64,000 nucleotides of DNA from Pseudoduganella albidiflava (GTDB lineage Bacteria > Pseudomonadota > Gammaproteobacteria > Burkholderiales > Burkholderiaceae_D): the NCBI RefSeq assembly GCF_004322755.1, contig NZ_CP036401.1:5828001-5892000 (forward strand). Reading direction: 5' to 3'. The position numbers and the translations under genes are program-made. Shown in pieces: positions 43,202 to 52,606 of the stretch; within the stretch, counting starts at the first letter, position 1, and every line of letters begins with the position of its first letter. Below the pieces are notes generated by a model, which ran no database searches, had not been told where the DNA came from, and saw only the letters and a list, made by a program, of their open reading frames with translations.

Positions 43202-43654
43202 CTATTTCGGCAGATGGCGGCGCAAGTGGCCGTCGAGCGCGTTCGCAAAGCGCTGGCGGTCCGCCTGCCCATAGGCGGACGGGCCGCCGGTATCGACACC
43301 GCTGCCGCGCAGTTCGTCGAGGAATGCGCGCATCGTCAACTGCTGGGCGATATTGTCCGGCGTGTAGAAATCGCCGCGCGGATTCAATGCATGGGCGCCC
43401 TTCTTCAGTATATCCGCCGCCAGCGGAATGTCAGCCGTGATCACCAGGTCGCCCGGCTCGGCCAGGCGCACGATCTCGCGGTCGGCCACGTCGAAGCCGG
43501 CCGGCACCTGCACCGAGCGCACGTATTTCGATGGCGGCACCCGCAGCAGCTGGTTGGCCACCAGCGTGACGTCGACCTGCACGCGGTCGGCCACGCGGTA
43601 CAGGATTTCCTTGACGGCCCCCGGGCAGGCGTCGGCATCGACCCAGATCTTCAT
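43202..43654 (-). CDS. YaiI/YqxD (DUF188) family protein
   Basis: A 150-residue protein of the DUF188 family, a PIN-like putative nuclease fold. It starts [18 protein letters not shown], with aspartates D6 and D8 in the active-site position, and contains [16 protein letters not shown] and a basic C-terminus. Function is not established. The ATG at 43654 is preferred to 43678 because homologues begin [11 protein letters not shown]. It lies 17 bases after ruvB, probably in the same operon. Confidence 0.9.
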   Translation of the reverse strand: MKIWVDADACPGAVKEILYRVADRVQVDVTLVANQLLRVPPSKYVRSVQVPAGFDVADREIVRLAEPGDLVITADIPLAADILKKGAHALNPRGDFYTPDNIAQQLTMRAFLDELRGSGVDTGGPSAYGQADRQRFANALDGHLRRHLPK

Positions 43655-43671
43655 GCCCCGCTCGCCCTGGT

Positions 43672-44721
43672 TCACCACAGTTCGCCGGTGAGGCTGGTGC
43701 GCGGCGGCTTCAGGCCGAAGTGTTCAAACGCGGCAGGCGTGGCAACGCGGCCGCGCGGCGTGCGCTGCAGGTAGCCTTGCTGGATCAGGTAAGGTTCCAG
43801 CACATCCTCGATCGTGTCGGCGGCCTCGCCGATGGCGGCGGCCAGGTTGCCGATGCCGACCGGCCCGCCGTTGAACTTGAACAGCACCGCTTCGAGCAGC
43901 TTGCGGTCCATCACGTCGAAGCCGACGGTATCGACGTCGAGCATGACCAGCGCGGCATCGGCAACATCCTTGGTGATGTCGCCATTGCTTTTCACCTCGG
44001 CGTAATCGCGCACGCGGCGCAGCAGGCGGTTGGCGATGCGGGGCGTGCCGCGCGCGCGGCGGGCGATCTCCAGCGCGCCGGTGTCGTCGATGTTCGCCTT
44101 CAGCAGCGCGGCGCTGCGCGTGACGATCTTCGCCAGTTCCTCGGTGGTATAGAACTCCAGGCGGGCGACGATGCCGAAGCGGTCGCGCAGCGGATTGGTC
44201 AGCATGCCGGCGCGCGTGGTGGCGCCGACCAGCGTGAACGGCTGCAGGTCCAGCTTGACCGAACGGGCGGCCGGGCCTTCGCCGATCATGATGTCGATCT
44301 GGTAGTCCTCCAGCGCCGGATACAGGATTTCCTCGACGACCGGCGACAGGCGGTGGATCTCGTCGATGAACAGCACGTCGTTCGCTTCGAGATTGGTCAG
44401 CAGCGCGGCCAGGTCGCCCGGGCGCTCCAGCACGGGGCCGGATGTCTGGCGCAGGTTGACGCCCATCTCGCGAGCGATGATGTTGGCCAGCGTGGTCTTG
44501 CCCAGGCCCGGCGGGCCGAACAGCAGCGTGTGGTCGAGCGCCTCGCTGCGCCCGCGCGCCGCGGAAATGAAGATCTCGAGCTGATTGCGGATCTTTTGCT
44601 GGCCGACATATTCGTCGAGCAGCTTGGGGCGCAGCGCGCGTTCGATCGCTTCCTCGTTCGGCGACGAGGGGGCGGCATCGATGATGCGCTGTTCAGTAAA
44701 ACTATCGGTCTGGATGGCCAT
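43672..44721 (-). CDS. ruvB: Holliday junction branch migration ATPase RuvB
   Basis: AAA+ motor of the RuvAB complex, 349 residues. Walker A is GPPGLGKTT (69-77), Walker B is [11 protein letters not shown], sensor 1 lies in LVGATTRAG and the arginine finger in LRDRFG. A winged-helix DNA-binding domain is at the C-terminus ([13 protein letters not shown]). It starts 3 bases after the ruvA stop, in the order ruvC-ruvA-ruvB. Confidence 0.97.
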   Translation of the reverse strand: MAIQTDSFTEQRIIDAAPSSPNEEAIERALRPKLLDEYVGQQKIRNQLEIFISAARGRSEALDHTLLFGPPGLGKTTLANIIAREMGVNLRQTSGPVLERPGDLAALLTNLEANDVLFIDEIHRLSPVVEEILYPALEDYQIDIMIGEGPAARSVKLDLQPFTLVGATTRAGMLTNPLRDRFGIVARLEFYTTEELAKIVTRSAALLKANIDDTGALEIARRARGTPRIANRLLRRVRDYAEVKSNGDITKDVADAALVMLDVDTVGFDVMDRKLLEAVLFKFNGGPVGIGNLAAAIGEAADTIEDVLEPYLIQQGYLQRTPRGRVATPAAFEHFGLKPPRTSLTGELW

Positions 44722-44724
44722 CTC

Positions 44725-45306
44725 TTAACCTTTCGACAGCGCCTTCAGCGCCTGCTTGATGCCGTCCGACACCGAGGCGCCGGCCGGCACGGTCTTCAGC
44801 GCCAGCAGCGCTTCCTTGTCCGAGTAGCCGAGCGCGATCAGCGCATTCAGGATATCGGTTTGCGCGTCCGGCACCGCGGCAACGCCGCCGACGGCACCGA
44901 GGTCCGCGCCCAGCTTGCCCTTCAGTTCCAGCAGCAGGCGCTCGGCGGTTTTCTTGCCGATGCCGGGAATCTTGACCAGGCGGCCCGCTTCCTGGCGGGT
45001 GACGGCCTGCGACAGGTCGGCGATCGACATGCCGGACAGGATGGCCAGCGCCATGCGCGCACCGATGCCGCTGATCTTGATGAGCTGCCGGAACACGACC
45101 CGTTCTTCCGCATGGCCGAAGCCGTACAGCAGGTGGGCATCCTCGCGCACGGTGAGATGGGTGAACAGGGTCACTCGCTCGCCCGTGTGCGGCAGGTTGT
45201 AGAAGGTGCTCATCGGTACGTCGATTTCGTAGCCGACCCCGCCCACGTCGACCAGCAACTGGGGCGGATTTTTTTCAAGCAGAACACCGGAGAGACGTCC
45301 GATCAT
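44725..45306 (-). CDS. ruvA: Holliday junction DNA-binding protein RuvA
   Basis: Tetrameric junction-binding protein of 193 residues. It starts [20 protein letters not shown], has two helix-hairpin-helix motifs in [13 protein letters not shown] and [18 protein letters not shown], and a C-terminal RuvB-binding three-helix domain ([16 protein letters not shown]). It lies between ruvC and ruvB. Confidence 0.97.
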   Translation of the reverse strand: MIGRLSGVLLEKNPPQLLVDVGGVGYEIDVPMSTFYNLPHTGERVTLFTHLTVREDAHLLYGFGHAEERVVFRQLIKISGIGARMALAILSGMSIADLSQAVTRQEAGRLVKIPGIGKKTAERLLLELKGKLGADLGAVGGVAAVPDAQTDILNALIALGYSDKEALLALKTVPAGASVSDGIKQALKALSKG

Positions 45307-45340
45307 GGCGCAGCCTTGGAATTTTTAAGATGGAAGAAGT

Positions 45341-45871
45341 TTAGCCGACCAGGCGGCCGCGCTTCATATGCAGTTGGGTCATTCCGGTGGCGGCGATGGC
45401 CGCCAGCGTGTCGTGCGAATTGGCATGGCAGATGGCGACGCCGAGCGCGTCGGCCGCATCGGTGCCGGGCAGCCCCGGCAGTGCCAGCAGGCGCGCCACC
45501 ATCAGCTGCATCTGTTCCTTGACCGCCCTGCCCGAGCCGGTGACGGCTTGCTTGATCTGGGTGGGCGAATACTCCGCCACCGACAGCGCCCCGCTCACGA
45601 GGCCGCAGATGGCCGCGCCGCGCGCCTGGCCCAGCAGCAAGGTGGATTGGGGATTCACGTTGACATACACCTGCTCGATGGCGGCGCAGTCCGGCTGGTA
45701 AGTGGCCGTGAGCTCCATGACACCGTCGAGGATGACCTTCAGGCGCGTGGGCAAATCCCCTTCGCCGCTCTTGATGGTGCCGGAGGCGATGTAGCGCAGC
45801 TTCGTACCCTGCTTGTGGATGACGCCGAAGCCGGTGGTACGCAGGCCAGGGTCGATGCCGAGAATGATCAT
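45341..45871 (-). CDS. ruvC: Holliday junction endonuclease RuvC
   Basis: Resolves Holliday junctions. The 176-residue protein starts [17 protein letters not shown], with catalytic D7. The glutamate is in [12 protein letters not shown] and the C-terminal aspartates in [13 protein letters not shown], completing the RNase H-like active site. The ATG at 45871 is chosen because family members begin there. It is separated from purH by a palindromic element. Confidence 0.97.
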   Translation of the reverse strand: MIILGIDPGLRTTGFGVIHKQGTKLRYIASGTIKSGEGDLPTRLKVILDGVMELTATYQPDCAAIEQVYVNVNPQSTLLLGQARGAAICGLVSGALSVAEYSPTQIKQAVTGSGRAVKEQMQLMVARLLALPGLPGTDAADALGVAICHANSHDTLAAIAATGMTQLHMKRGRLVG

Positions 45872-45954
45872 CTGGGGATTATATGCAGGAAACAAAGCGC
45901 CCGCTAGGCGGGCGCAATAGGGTGCAGGAGTCGGCCTGCTGGCAAATTTCTTGT

Positions 45955-46017
45955 ACCCCAAGGCAGAAGCCGGGGTCAGACCCGCCGGGTCTGACCCCAG
46001 GTTTTGCTTTGGGGTTC
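45955..46017 (-). repeat. GGGGTCAGACCC palindrome between purH and ruvC
   Basis: A 63-bp near-palindrome with core GGGGTCAGACCC/GGGTCTGACCCC and outer arms ACCCCAA/TTGGGGT, resembling the central part of the MITE-like elements but lacking their AATGCCG ends. It lies downstream of the purH stop and upstream of ruvC, so it could uncouple their transcription. Confidence 0.8.
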
Positions 46018-46052
46018 AACCGGGCGAACCTGCCCCTTTGTATTCGCAGCGA

Positions 46053-47639
46053 TCAGTGGCGGAAGTGGCGCGTGCCGGTGTACAGCATGACAACGCCACG
46101 CTCGTCGGCGGCATCGATCACTTCCTGGTCGCGCATCGAGCCGCCCGGCTGGATCACGCAGGTCGCGCCGGCGTCCACCACCACGTCCAGGCCGTCGCGG
46201 AACGGGAAGAACGCGTCGGAGGCGACCACGGAACCGGCCAGCGCCAGCCCGGCGTTCTGGGCCTTGATCGAGGCGATGCGCGCGGAATCGATGCGGCTCA
46301 TCTGGCCGGCGCCCACGCCCAGGGTCATGTTGTTGCCGCAGAAGACGATGGCGTTCGACTTCACGAACTTCGCCACCTTCCATGCGAACATCAGGTCGAC
46401 CAGCTGCTGCGGGGTCGGCTGCTTCTTCGTCACCACGCGGGTATCGGCCAGCAGCACGTTCTTCGAATCGGCCGACTGCACCAGCAGGCCGCCGCCGACG
46501 CGCTTGAAGTCGAAGGTGTTCACGCCGGAGCCAAGGGCGATTTCCAGCAACCGCACGTTCTGCTTGGCCGACATGATCTGCTTCGCTTCATCGGTGAACG
46601 ATGGCGCGATCAGCACTTCGACGAACAGCTTGGCCAGCTCGGTGGCGGCCGCGGCGTCGACCGGCACGTTGAAGGCGATGATGCCGCCGAATGCCGAGGT
46701 GGGGTCGGTCTGCAGCGCGCGGCTGTAGGCTTCCACGGCCGAGCCGCCCAGCGCCACGCCGCACGGGTTGGCGTGCTTGACGATCACGCAGGCCGCCGGC
46801 TGGTCCATGCCCGTGAAGCTCTTCACGCATTCCCAGGCCGCGTCGGCGTCGGCGATGTTGTTGAACGACAGTTCCTTGCCCTGCAGCTGGCGGTAGTTGG
46901 CCAGCGCGCCCGGCACGGCCTTCGTGTCGCGGTAGAACGCGGCGCCCTGGTGCGGGTTTTCGCCGTAGCGCATGTCCTGCACTTTTTCAAAGGCCACGTT
47001 CAGCGTTTGCGGGTAGGCGCCGCGGTTGGCGTGCGAACGGTCCGGGCCCAGGCTGGACAGGTAGTTGGTGATCGCGCCGTCGTAGGCGGCGGTGTGCGCG
47101 TAGACTTTCTTCGCCAGGTTGAAGCGGGTTTCGTAGCTGATGTAGCCGGGCGAATTGTCCGTGGTCTTCATCTCGGCCAGGATCTGGCCATAGTCGGACG
47201 GGTCGCAGATCACCACCACGTCCTTGTGGTTCTTGGCCGCCGAGCGCAGCATGGCCGGGCCGCCGATGTCGATGTTCTCGATCGCGTCGTCCAGCGTGCA
47301 GTCGTCCTTGGCCACCGTGGCCTGGAACGGGTACAGGTTGACGACCACCATGTCGATGGTGGGAATGCCATGCTCATCCAGCTTGGCCATGTGCTCCGGG
47401 AAGTCGCGGCGGGCCAGGATGCCACCGTGGACTTTCGGGTGCAGCGTCTTCACGCGGCCATCCAGCATTTCCGGGAAGCCGGTGTAGTCGGCGACTTCGG
47501 TCACGGCCAGGCCGTTTTCCTGCAACAGCTTGGCGGTACCGCCGGTGGACAGGAGGTTGACGCCCATCGCCGACAGGGCCCGCGCGAAATCCAGAACGCC
47601 GGTCTTGTCGGAAACGGAGAGGAGAGCTTGTTTGATCAT
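46053..47639 (-). CDS. purH: Bifunctional AICAR transformylase / IMP cyclohydrolase
   Basis: Catalyses the last two steps of purine nucleotide synthesis. The 528-residue protein has an N-terminal IMP cyclohydrolase domain (about 1-200: [33 protein letters not shown]) and a C-terminal transformylase domain with [13 protein letters not shown]. It starts 89 bases after fis in the dusB-fis-purH order. Confidence 0.97.
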   Translation of the reverse strand: MIKQALLSVSDKTGVLDFARALSAMGVNLLSTGGTAKLLQENGLAVTEVADYTGFPEMLDGRVKTLHPKVHGGILARRDFPEHMAKLDEHGIPTIDMVVVNLYPFQATVAKDDCTLDDAIENIDIGGPAMLRSAAKNHKDVVVICDPSDYGQILAEMKTTDNSPGYISYETRFNLAKKVYAHTAAYDGAITNYLSSLGPDRSHANRGAYPQTLNVAFEKVQDMRYGENPHQGAAFYRDTKAVPGALANYRQLQGKELSFNNIADADAAWECVKSFTGMDQPAACVIVKHANPCGVALGGSAVEAYSRALQTDPTSAFGGIIAFNVPVDAAAATELAKLFVEVLIAPSFTDEAKQIMSAKQNVRLLEIALGSGVNTFDFKRVGGGLLVQSADSKNVLLADTRVVTKKQPTPQQLVDLMFAWKVAKFVKSNAIVFCGNNMTLGVGAGQMSRIDSARIASIKAQNAGLALAGSVVASDAFFPFRDGLDVVVDAGATCVIQPGGSMRDQEVIDAADERGVVMLYTGTRHFRH

Positions 47640-47728
47640 GGCTGTAGTCCAGGTTGAAAATTCTTGTTATCGAGCAGTCGCCGGCACACGTGGCCGTCGC
47701 AGCCACTCCAAGAGGCCGGACAGAAGCC

Positions 47729-47962
47729 TTACAGCAGGCCGTGCTCCTGCAATTTCTTGCGCAGCGTATTGCGGTTGATGCCCAGCATTTGCGCGGCGTG
47801 CGACTGGTTGCCGTCGGCGCGGTGCATCACTACTTGCAGGATCGGCCGTTCGACAGTCATCACGACCATGTCGTAGATGTTCGACGGTTGCTGTTCGCCC
47901 AGGTCGTTGAAATACTCTTCGAGGCTCTTCGTGACAACTTCCTGGATACTTTCTTTGCTCAT
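47729..47962 (-). CDS. fis: DNA-binding protein Fis
   Basis: Nucleoid-associated protein that bends DNA and stimulates rRNA promoters and recombination. The 77-residue protein ends with the Fis helix-turn-helix (NQSHAAQMLGINRNTLRKKL). The N-terminal arm is shorter than in E. coli (98 residues), normal for betaproteobacteria. It lies directly downstream of dusB, the usual place for fis. Confidence 0.95.
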   Translation of the reverse strand: MSKESIQEVVTKSLEEYFNDLGEQQPSNIYDMVVMTVERPILQVVMHRADGNQSHAAQMLGINRNTLRKKLQEHGLL

Positions 47963-48004
47963 GTTCTTCTATTTAACGAAATAAGTTGCCGATCTGGCGC
48001 CAAG

Positions 48005-49021
48005 TCAGGCGGCCAGCATGTTTTCGGCGAGGCGGTATTGTAACCGCTCGCCATGCTTCCACTGGGATTCGAAGAAGCTGTCCACGGCGCGCAGTTGGTC
48101 GGTGGTGGACTCGAGGCGGTTCATCTCCTGGCGGAAATCCTCCCCGCCCGGGAGGTCGCGCACATACCAGCCGATATGCTTGCGCGCGGTGCGCACGCCC
48201 AGGTATTCGCCATAGAAGGCGTAGTGGGCGCGCAGGTGTTCGTCCATCAGCTTGCGCACTTCGGCCACCAGCGGCGGCGGCAGGTGCGTGCCGGTGCGCA
48301 GGTAATGGTCGATTTCACGGAAGATCCATGGGCGGCCCTGGGCGGCGCGGCCGACCATCACCGCATCGGCGCCGGTCTTTTCCAGCACGAAGCGGGCTTT
48401 CTCGGGTGTGGTGATGTCGCCATTGGCGACCACCGGAATCCTGACGGAAGCCTTGACGGCGGCGATGGTGTCGTATTCCGCGTCGCCCGTGTAGCCATCG
48501 GCGCGGGTGCGGCCATGCAGCGTCAGCATCTGGATGCCGGCCTCTTCCGCGATGCGCGCGATGTTCAGCGCATTCTTGTTGTCGCGGTTCCAGCCGGTGC
48601 GGAATTTCAGCGTGACGGGCACGTCCACCGCGCCGACCACGGCATGCAGGATCTTTTCCACCAGGTCCTCGAACTGCAGCAGCGCCGAGCCGCACCAGTT
48701 GTTGCACACCTTTTTCACGGGGCAGCCCATGTTGATGTCGATGACCTGGGCACCCTTGTCGACATTGAACTTGGCGCAGTCGGCCAGTTCCTGCGGATCG
48801 GAGCCGGCGATCTGCACCGCCTTCGGTTCCATCTCGCCGGCGTGGTCCGTGCGCCGCGAGCTTTTCTCGCTGACCCACACGCGCGGGTTCGCCGCCGCCA
48901 TCTCGGAAACGGCATAGCCGGCGCCGAGCTCCTTGCAGAGTTGGCGGAACGGCCTGTCGGTGACGCCCGCCATCGGGGCGACGAACACGTTATTGCGCAG
49001 CTGATAGGGACCGATTTGCAC
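48005..49021 (-). CDS. dusB: tRNA-dihydrouridine synthase B
   Basis: FMN-dependent reductase that makes dihydrouridine in the tRNA D-loop. The 338-residue protein starts MQIGPYQLRNNVFVAPMAGV, has the catalytic cysteine in INMGCPVKKV and the FMN phosphate-binding region in VVANGDI and DAVMVGRAAQGRPWIF. It heads the dusB-fis-purH-ruvCAB cluster. Confidence 0.95.
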   Translation of the reverse strand: MQIGPYQLRNNVFVAPMAGVTDRPFRQLCKELGAGYAVSEMAAANPRVWVSEKSSRRTDHAGEMEPKAVQIAGSDPQELADCAKFNVDKGAQVIDINMGCPVKKVCNNWCGSALLQFEDLVEKILHAVVGAVDVPVTLKFRTGWNRDNKNALNIARIAEEAGIQMLTLHGRTRADGYTGDAEYDTIAAVKASVRIPVVANGDITTPEKARFVLEKTGADAVMVGRAAQGRPWIFREIDHYLRTGTHLPPPLVAEVRKLMDEHLRAHYAFYGEYLGVRTARKHIGWYVRDLPGGEDFRQEMNRLESTTDQLRAVDSFFESQWKHGERLQYRLAENMLAA

Positions 49022-49231
49022 TTGGGTATCAAAGGAGACTTGCCGGAGGAACCCGCAATTCTAACCCAAGCGCTGCTCATTTAATACGCACGAATCTGTA
49101 TGAAACAGCCAAGTGTGCAGCTTTCCGGTTATGAAACAATGGGTTACGGGAAGAAATTTTTCGGACAGGCGTGCCATTGCAAGCGATCCCGCTGCATGGT
49201 TGACATAAGGCCAATGCTCCCCGATCATCAC

Positions 49232-49262
49232 GATAGCGCTAACAATGGCGTGTTAGCTAACA
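49232..49262 (+). promoter_or_regulatory. Candidate LacI/GntR-type operators before the GH31 gene
   Basis: TGTTAGCTAACA (49251-49262) is a perfect 12-base palindrome and AGCGCTAACA (49235-49244) is a partial second copy. Together they resemble TGTTAGCGCTAACA-like sites bound by LacI-family sugar regulators. The start codon follows 10 bases later. No such regulator gene is adjacent. Confidence 0.5.
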
Positions 49263-49271
49263 AAAACGATC

Positions 49272-51683
49272 ATGGAGATGAGCAAGGAAATGACGATGAT
49301 GCCCTTCACCGCGCGCCGCCCCGCCGGCACCGCCCCCACCCGGCTGGCCTCGGCCATTGCCGCCGCCTTCGTGCTTGCCGGCGGCGCGGCCGGTACCGCC
49401 GCTGCCGCCCCGCTGGCGACGCTCGACCGCAACGGCGCCTTTGTCTCGGTCGAGGCCTACGGCCCGAATATCGTGCACGTGACGATCGCGGTGGACAAGG
49501 CCGAAGTGCTGAAGGGCCCGGGTTACGGGATCATCGCCCAGCATGCCGACAACAAGGCGTTCCAGCACCGCCCCGCCGCCGACGGCGACACGTTCACGTC
49601 GAACGGCATGACGCTGCGCATCAATCCGGCCGCCGTGCCGTCGATCCCGACGCAGAGCCAGAAGTACTTCGCGCCGTCGCTGGCCCCGGTGGGGCTGGAA
49701 GTGCGCAACGCGCAGGGGCAGCAGATCCTGAAGATGACGGGCTGGGAAATGTCGCCGCAAACCGTCAACGAGGAAAAGACCTACCAGGTCGGCGCCGAGT
49801 TCCACGCGCCCGCCGACGAGCATTACTACGGCATGGGCCAGAACCAGGAATCGCTGTCCGGCCTGGACCTGCGCGGCCGCACGCTCGACTGCAAGCACTG
49901 GTACGACGCGCCGGGTGGCGAAACCGTGTGCGTGCCGTTCATGGTGTCGTCGAAAGGCTATGGCATCGTGTGGGATAACCCGTCGGCCACGCGCTTCAGC
50001 GCCGGGGTACTGGGCAGCACGCGCTTCCAGTCCAATGTGGGCGAGCGGGTCAGCTTCTTCATCATCACCGGCAAGAATGCCGACGAACTGTATTCCGGCT
50101 ATGCCCGGCTGACGGGCAAGACGCCGATCCCGCCGAAGGCCGCGTTCGGCCTGATCCAGTCGAAAGCCCGCTACGACAGCCAGGACCAGGTGCTGCGCAT
50201 TGCCAAGACTTACCGTGAAAAACGCTATCCGCTCGACATCATGGTGGTCGACTGGTTCTACTGGACGCGGATGGGCCAGCTCGACATCGATCCGGCGCAG
50301 TTCCCCGACCCGGAAGGCATGAACAAGCAGCTGCACGACATGGGCATGCAGTCGATCATCTCGGTGTGGCCCAGGTTCGAGACGGCGGGCCGCTACTTCA
50401 ACGAGCTGGACGCCAAGGGCTACCTGCTGAAGGACAAGGATGGCAAGACACAGGATGGCTTGCCGTTCCGTTCCGACCGCACCGGCGGCCTGATCGACTC
50501 CACCAACCCGGCGGCCCGCAAGTGGTTCTTTGAAAAGGTGCGCGACAACGTGCTGTCGCGCGGCTTCGATTACCCGTGGCTCGATGAGACCGAACCGGAC
50601 CTGGTGCCGGACGGCTTCCGTTATTCGATCGGCACGGGCGACCGCTACCGCAACCTGTATCCGCTGGTGCACGTGGAAGGCTTCGCCGAAGGCATGCGCG
50701 CCTGGAAGCCGAACCGCCGCGTGCTGATCCTGTCGCGTGCCGCGTATCTCGGTTCGCAGCGCACCGGCGCGCTGTTCTGGTCGTCCGACATCAAGTCCAC
50801 GTGGGAAGCGCTGGCGCGCCAGATCCCGGCTGGCCTGAACATGACCGCTTCCGGCATCGCCTACTGGGGCAACGACATCGGCGGCTGGCAAAACCTGCCG
50901 CAGACCACGGAAGCCACCAAGGCGCCGCTGCTCGATCCATCGGACGCGCGCAATGTCGTCGGCCAGAACCACGATTACCCGGAACTGCACACCCGCTGGT
51001 TCCAGTACGGCACGTTCACGCCCACCCTGCGCCTGCACGGCTCGCGCAAGGAAGCCGAGCTGTGGTCGTTCGGCAAGCAGGCCGAAGCGGTGATGGCCAA
51101 GTTCAACGCGCTGCGCTACCAGCTGATCCCGTACATCTACAGCCAGGCGAAGATGACGCACGATACCGGCGCGCCGTTCATGCGCCCGCTGTGGATGGAC
51201 TTCGGCAGCGACCCGAACGTGGCCAATATCGGCACGCAGTACATGTTCGGCCCGGCGTTCCTGGTGGCGCCGGTGACGGAACAGGGCCAGACGGAGAAGA
51301 ACGTCTACCTGCCGGCCGGTACCGACTGGTACAACTGGTGGACCAATGAAAAGCTGGCCGGCGGGCAGTGGGTGAAGGTGGCCGCGCCGATCGACCAGAT
51401 CCCCGTCTTCGTCAAGGCCGGCTCCATCGTGCCACTGGGCGCCGCCGTGCAATCGACCGCCGGCAAGCAGGCGATCGAGCAGATCCGCGTCTACCCGGGC
51501 GCCGGCGATGCCGAGTTCACGCTGTACGACGATGACGGGCTGACGTACGACTATGAGAAGGGCAAGGGCGTGGTCAGCGGCAAGCTGCGGTGGAAGCAGT
51601 CGGACGGCACCCTGAGCGCCAGCGGCGGCCCTTCCGGCTTCGCCGCTGCGGCACCGAAGATGGTGAAGGTGATCGGGCGCTGA
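49272..51683 (+). CDS. Glycoside hydrolase family 31 protein, exported
   Basis: An alpha-glycosidase-type enzyme of 803 residues (alpha-glucosidase or alpha-xylosidase like). An N-terminal export signal (LASAIAAAFVLAGGAAGTAA) lies after a basic segment; several ATGs near 49272 could be the real start. An N-terminal beta-sandwich precedes the catalytic barrel. The nucleophile is D438 in WLDETEPD and the acid/base is D506 in WSSDIKSTWE, followed by C-terminal beta domains with LYDDDGLTYDYEKG. The neighbourhood has no sugar transporter or other glycosidase, so the substrate is uncertain. Operator-like palindromes lie directly upstream. Confidence 0.92.
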   Translation: MEMSKEMTMMPFTARRPAGTAPTRLASAIAAAFVLAGGAAGTAAAAPLATLDRNGAFVSVEAYGPNIVHVTIAVDKAEVLKGPGYGIIAQHADNKAFQHRPAADGDTFTSNGMTLRINPAAVPSIPTQSQKYFAPSLAPVGLEVRNAQGQQILKMTGWEMSPQTVNEEKTYQVGAEFHAPADEHYYGMGQNQESLSGLDLRGRTLDCKHWYDAPGGETVCVPFMVSSKGYGIVWDNPSATRFSAGVLGSTRFQSNVGERVSFFIITGKNADELYSGYARLTGKTPIPPKAAFGLIQSKARYDSQDQVLRIAKTYREKRYPLDIMVVDWFYWTRMGQLDIDPAQFPDPEGMNKQLHDMGMQSIISVWPRFETAGRYFNELDAKGYLLKDKDGKTQDGLPFRSDRTGGLIDSTNPAARKWFFEKVRDNVLSRGFDYPWLDETEPDLVPDGFRYSIGTGDRYRNLYPLVHVEGFAEGMRAWKPNRRVLILSRAAYLGSQRTGALFWSSDIKSTWEALARQIPAGLNMTASGIAYWGNDIGGWQNLPQTTEATKAPLLDPSDARNVVGQNHDYPELHTRWFQYGTFTPTLRLHGSRKEAELWSFGKQAEAVMAKFNALRYQLIPYIYSQAKMTHDTGAPFMRPLWMDFGSDPNVANIGTQYMFGPAFLVAPVTEQGQTEKNVYLPAGTDWYNWWTNEKLAGGQWVKVAAPIDQIPVFVKAGSIVPLGAAVQSTAGKQAIEQIRVYPGAGDAEFTLYDDDGLTYDYEKGKGVVSGKLRWKQSDGTLSASGGPSGFAAAAPKMVKVIGR

Positions 51684-51686
51684 CAG

Positions 51687-51744
51687 CAAAAACGGTGACA
51701 GTCAACATTTATTTGGAAACACTTTCAAATTAATCGGTGTCTAA
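51687..51744. repeat. Partial copy of the ACGGTGACAGTC repeat (left)
   Basis: Begins CAAAAACGGTGACAGTCA and runs on with TTTGGAAA, TTTC and ATTAAT in the same order as the complete copy at 51842-51909. The right arm is missing; the MITE-like element C starts where it should be. Confidence 0.7.
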
Positions 51745-51842
51745 CGCCGTTGAGTTAAGTCCACCCCAAAAGCAAGTTCCGGGGTCAGACCCGCCGGGTC
51801 TGACCCCAGCCCTTCGCTGTTGGGGTGAATGCATGCGCTCTC
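51743..51842 (+). repeat. MITE-like element with GGGGTCAGACCC core, copy C (truncated)
   Basis: Same order as copy B: AACGCCGTTGAGTTAAGT end, CACCCCAA, GGGGTCAGACCC/GGGTCTGACCCC, then AGCCCTTCGCTGTTGGGG and TGAATGCATGCGCT. It stops after that point, lacking the right terminal inverted repeat. It may terminate GH31 transcription. Confidence 0.83.
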
Positions 51843-51909
51843 AAAAACGGTGACAGTCACCATTTTTCCGGAAATATTTCCGATTAATTGGAGCCTGTCA
51901 CCGTTTTTT
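51842..51909 (+). terminator. Stem-loop repeat (complete copy) after the GH31 gene
   Basis: AAAAACGGTGACAG at the left is complementary to CTGTCACCGTTTTTT at the right, 14 bp perfect, with an inner GGAAATATTTCC palindrome. The T-run at the end makes it a workable terminator for the GH31 transcript. Confidence 0.7.
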
Positions 51910-51964
51910 GGGGAATTGACGTTGCCTTGAAAATAGGGTCCGTCCCCATTTTTGAAGCAATGTT

Positions 51965-52606
51965 TCAGACGATATCGTCCAGCGCCTGGGCCAGGTGGTC
52001 GACGTTGCCCCAGTGCGTGAGCGCCAGCTTGCCGTCGCTGAAGGTGAAGCGGTTGATGCTGGCGTTGCGGACCTGGAAGTCGCGCGGGCTTTCCAGCGTC
52101 ATTTCGCGGGCCGCGCGATAGGCGCATTCCAGCACGCCGCCATGGGCGACGATGGCGATCTTCTGGCCGGGATACTGCCCGGCCCAGCGGCCGATGGCGG
52201 CGATGCACCGCGCGTAGAAATGCCGGAAGCTTTCGGCATGGCGCTCGCCGTGCGGCATGACCGAGTCCACGTGGCGCCCCTGCCATGCGGCGAAGTGATC
52301 GGGATAGCGTTCCTCGATTTCTGTATACAGCAGGCCTTCGAATACGCCATAGCCGCGCTCGCGCAGTTCACGGTCCGTATGGAACGGCACGTGATGGTAC
52401 TCAGCAACGGCCTCGGCCGTGTGCATGGCGCGCTGCAGGTCGGAAGCGACGATCGCCGCCAGCGGTTCGGCGGCCAATGCCCGCGCCAGCGCGGCGGCCT
52501 GGCGCCGGCCGGCGTCGTTCAGGCCGATGTCCAGGTGGCCCTGCAGCCGGCGCACGGCATTCCAGGCCGTTTCGCCGTGGCGGATCAGCAGCAGTTCCGT
52601 CGTCAT
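51965..52606 (-). CDS. Histidine phosphatase (phosphoglycerate mutase-like)
   Basis: A 213-residue member of the histidine phosphatase superfamily. The N-terminal RHGETAWN carries the catalytic histidine (residue 10), the acid region is at ERGYGVFEGL, and the second histidine lies in AIVAHGGVLE. Such proteins act as broad phosphatases, cobalamin- or glucosyl-phosphoglycerate phosphatases, or mutases; the substrate is unknown. It overlaps the upstream YbhB-like gene by 4 bases. Confidence 0.88.
   Translation of the reverse strand: MTTELLLIRHGETAWNAVRRLQGHLDIGLNDAGRRQAAALARALAAEPLAAIVASDLQRAMHTAEAVAEYHHVPFHTDRELRERGYGVFEGLLYTEIEERYPDHFAAWQGRHVDSVMPHGERHAESFRHFYARCIAAIGRWAGQYPGQKIAIVAHGGVLECAYRAAREMTLESPRDFQVRNASINRFTFSDGKLALTHWGNVDHLAQALDDIV

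Noticed and set aside
49257..51689. Minus-strand open frame of about 810 codons
   Set aside because: Antisense to the GH31 gene, His/Arg/Val-rich and without domains; it exists because the GH31 gene avoids the antisense stop triplets.
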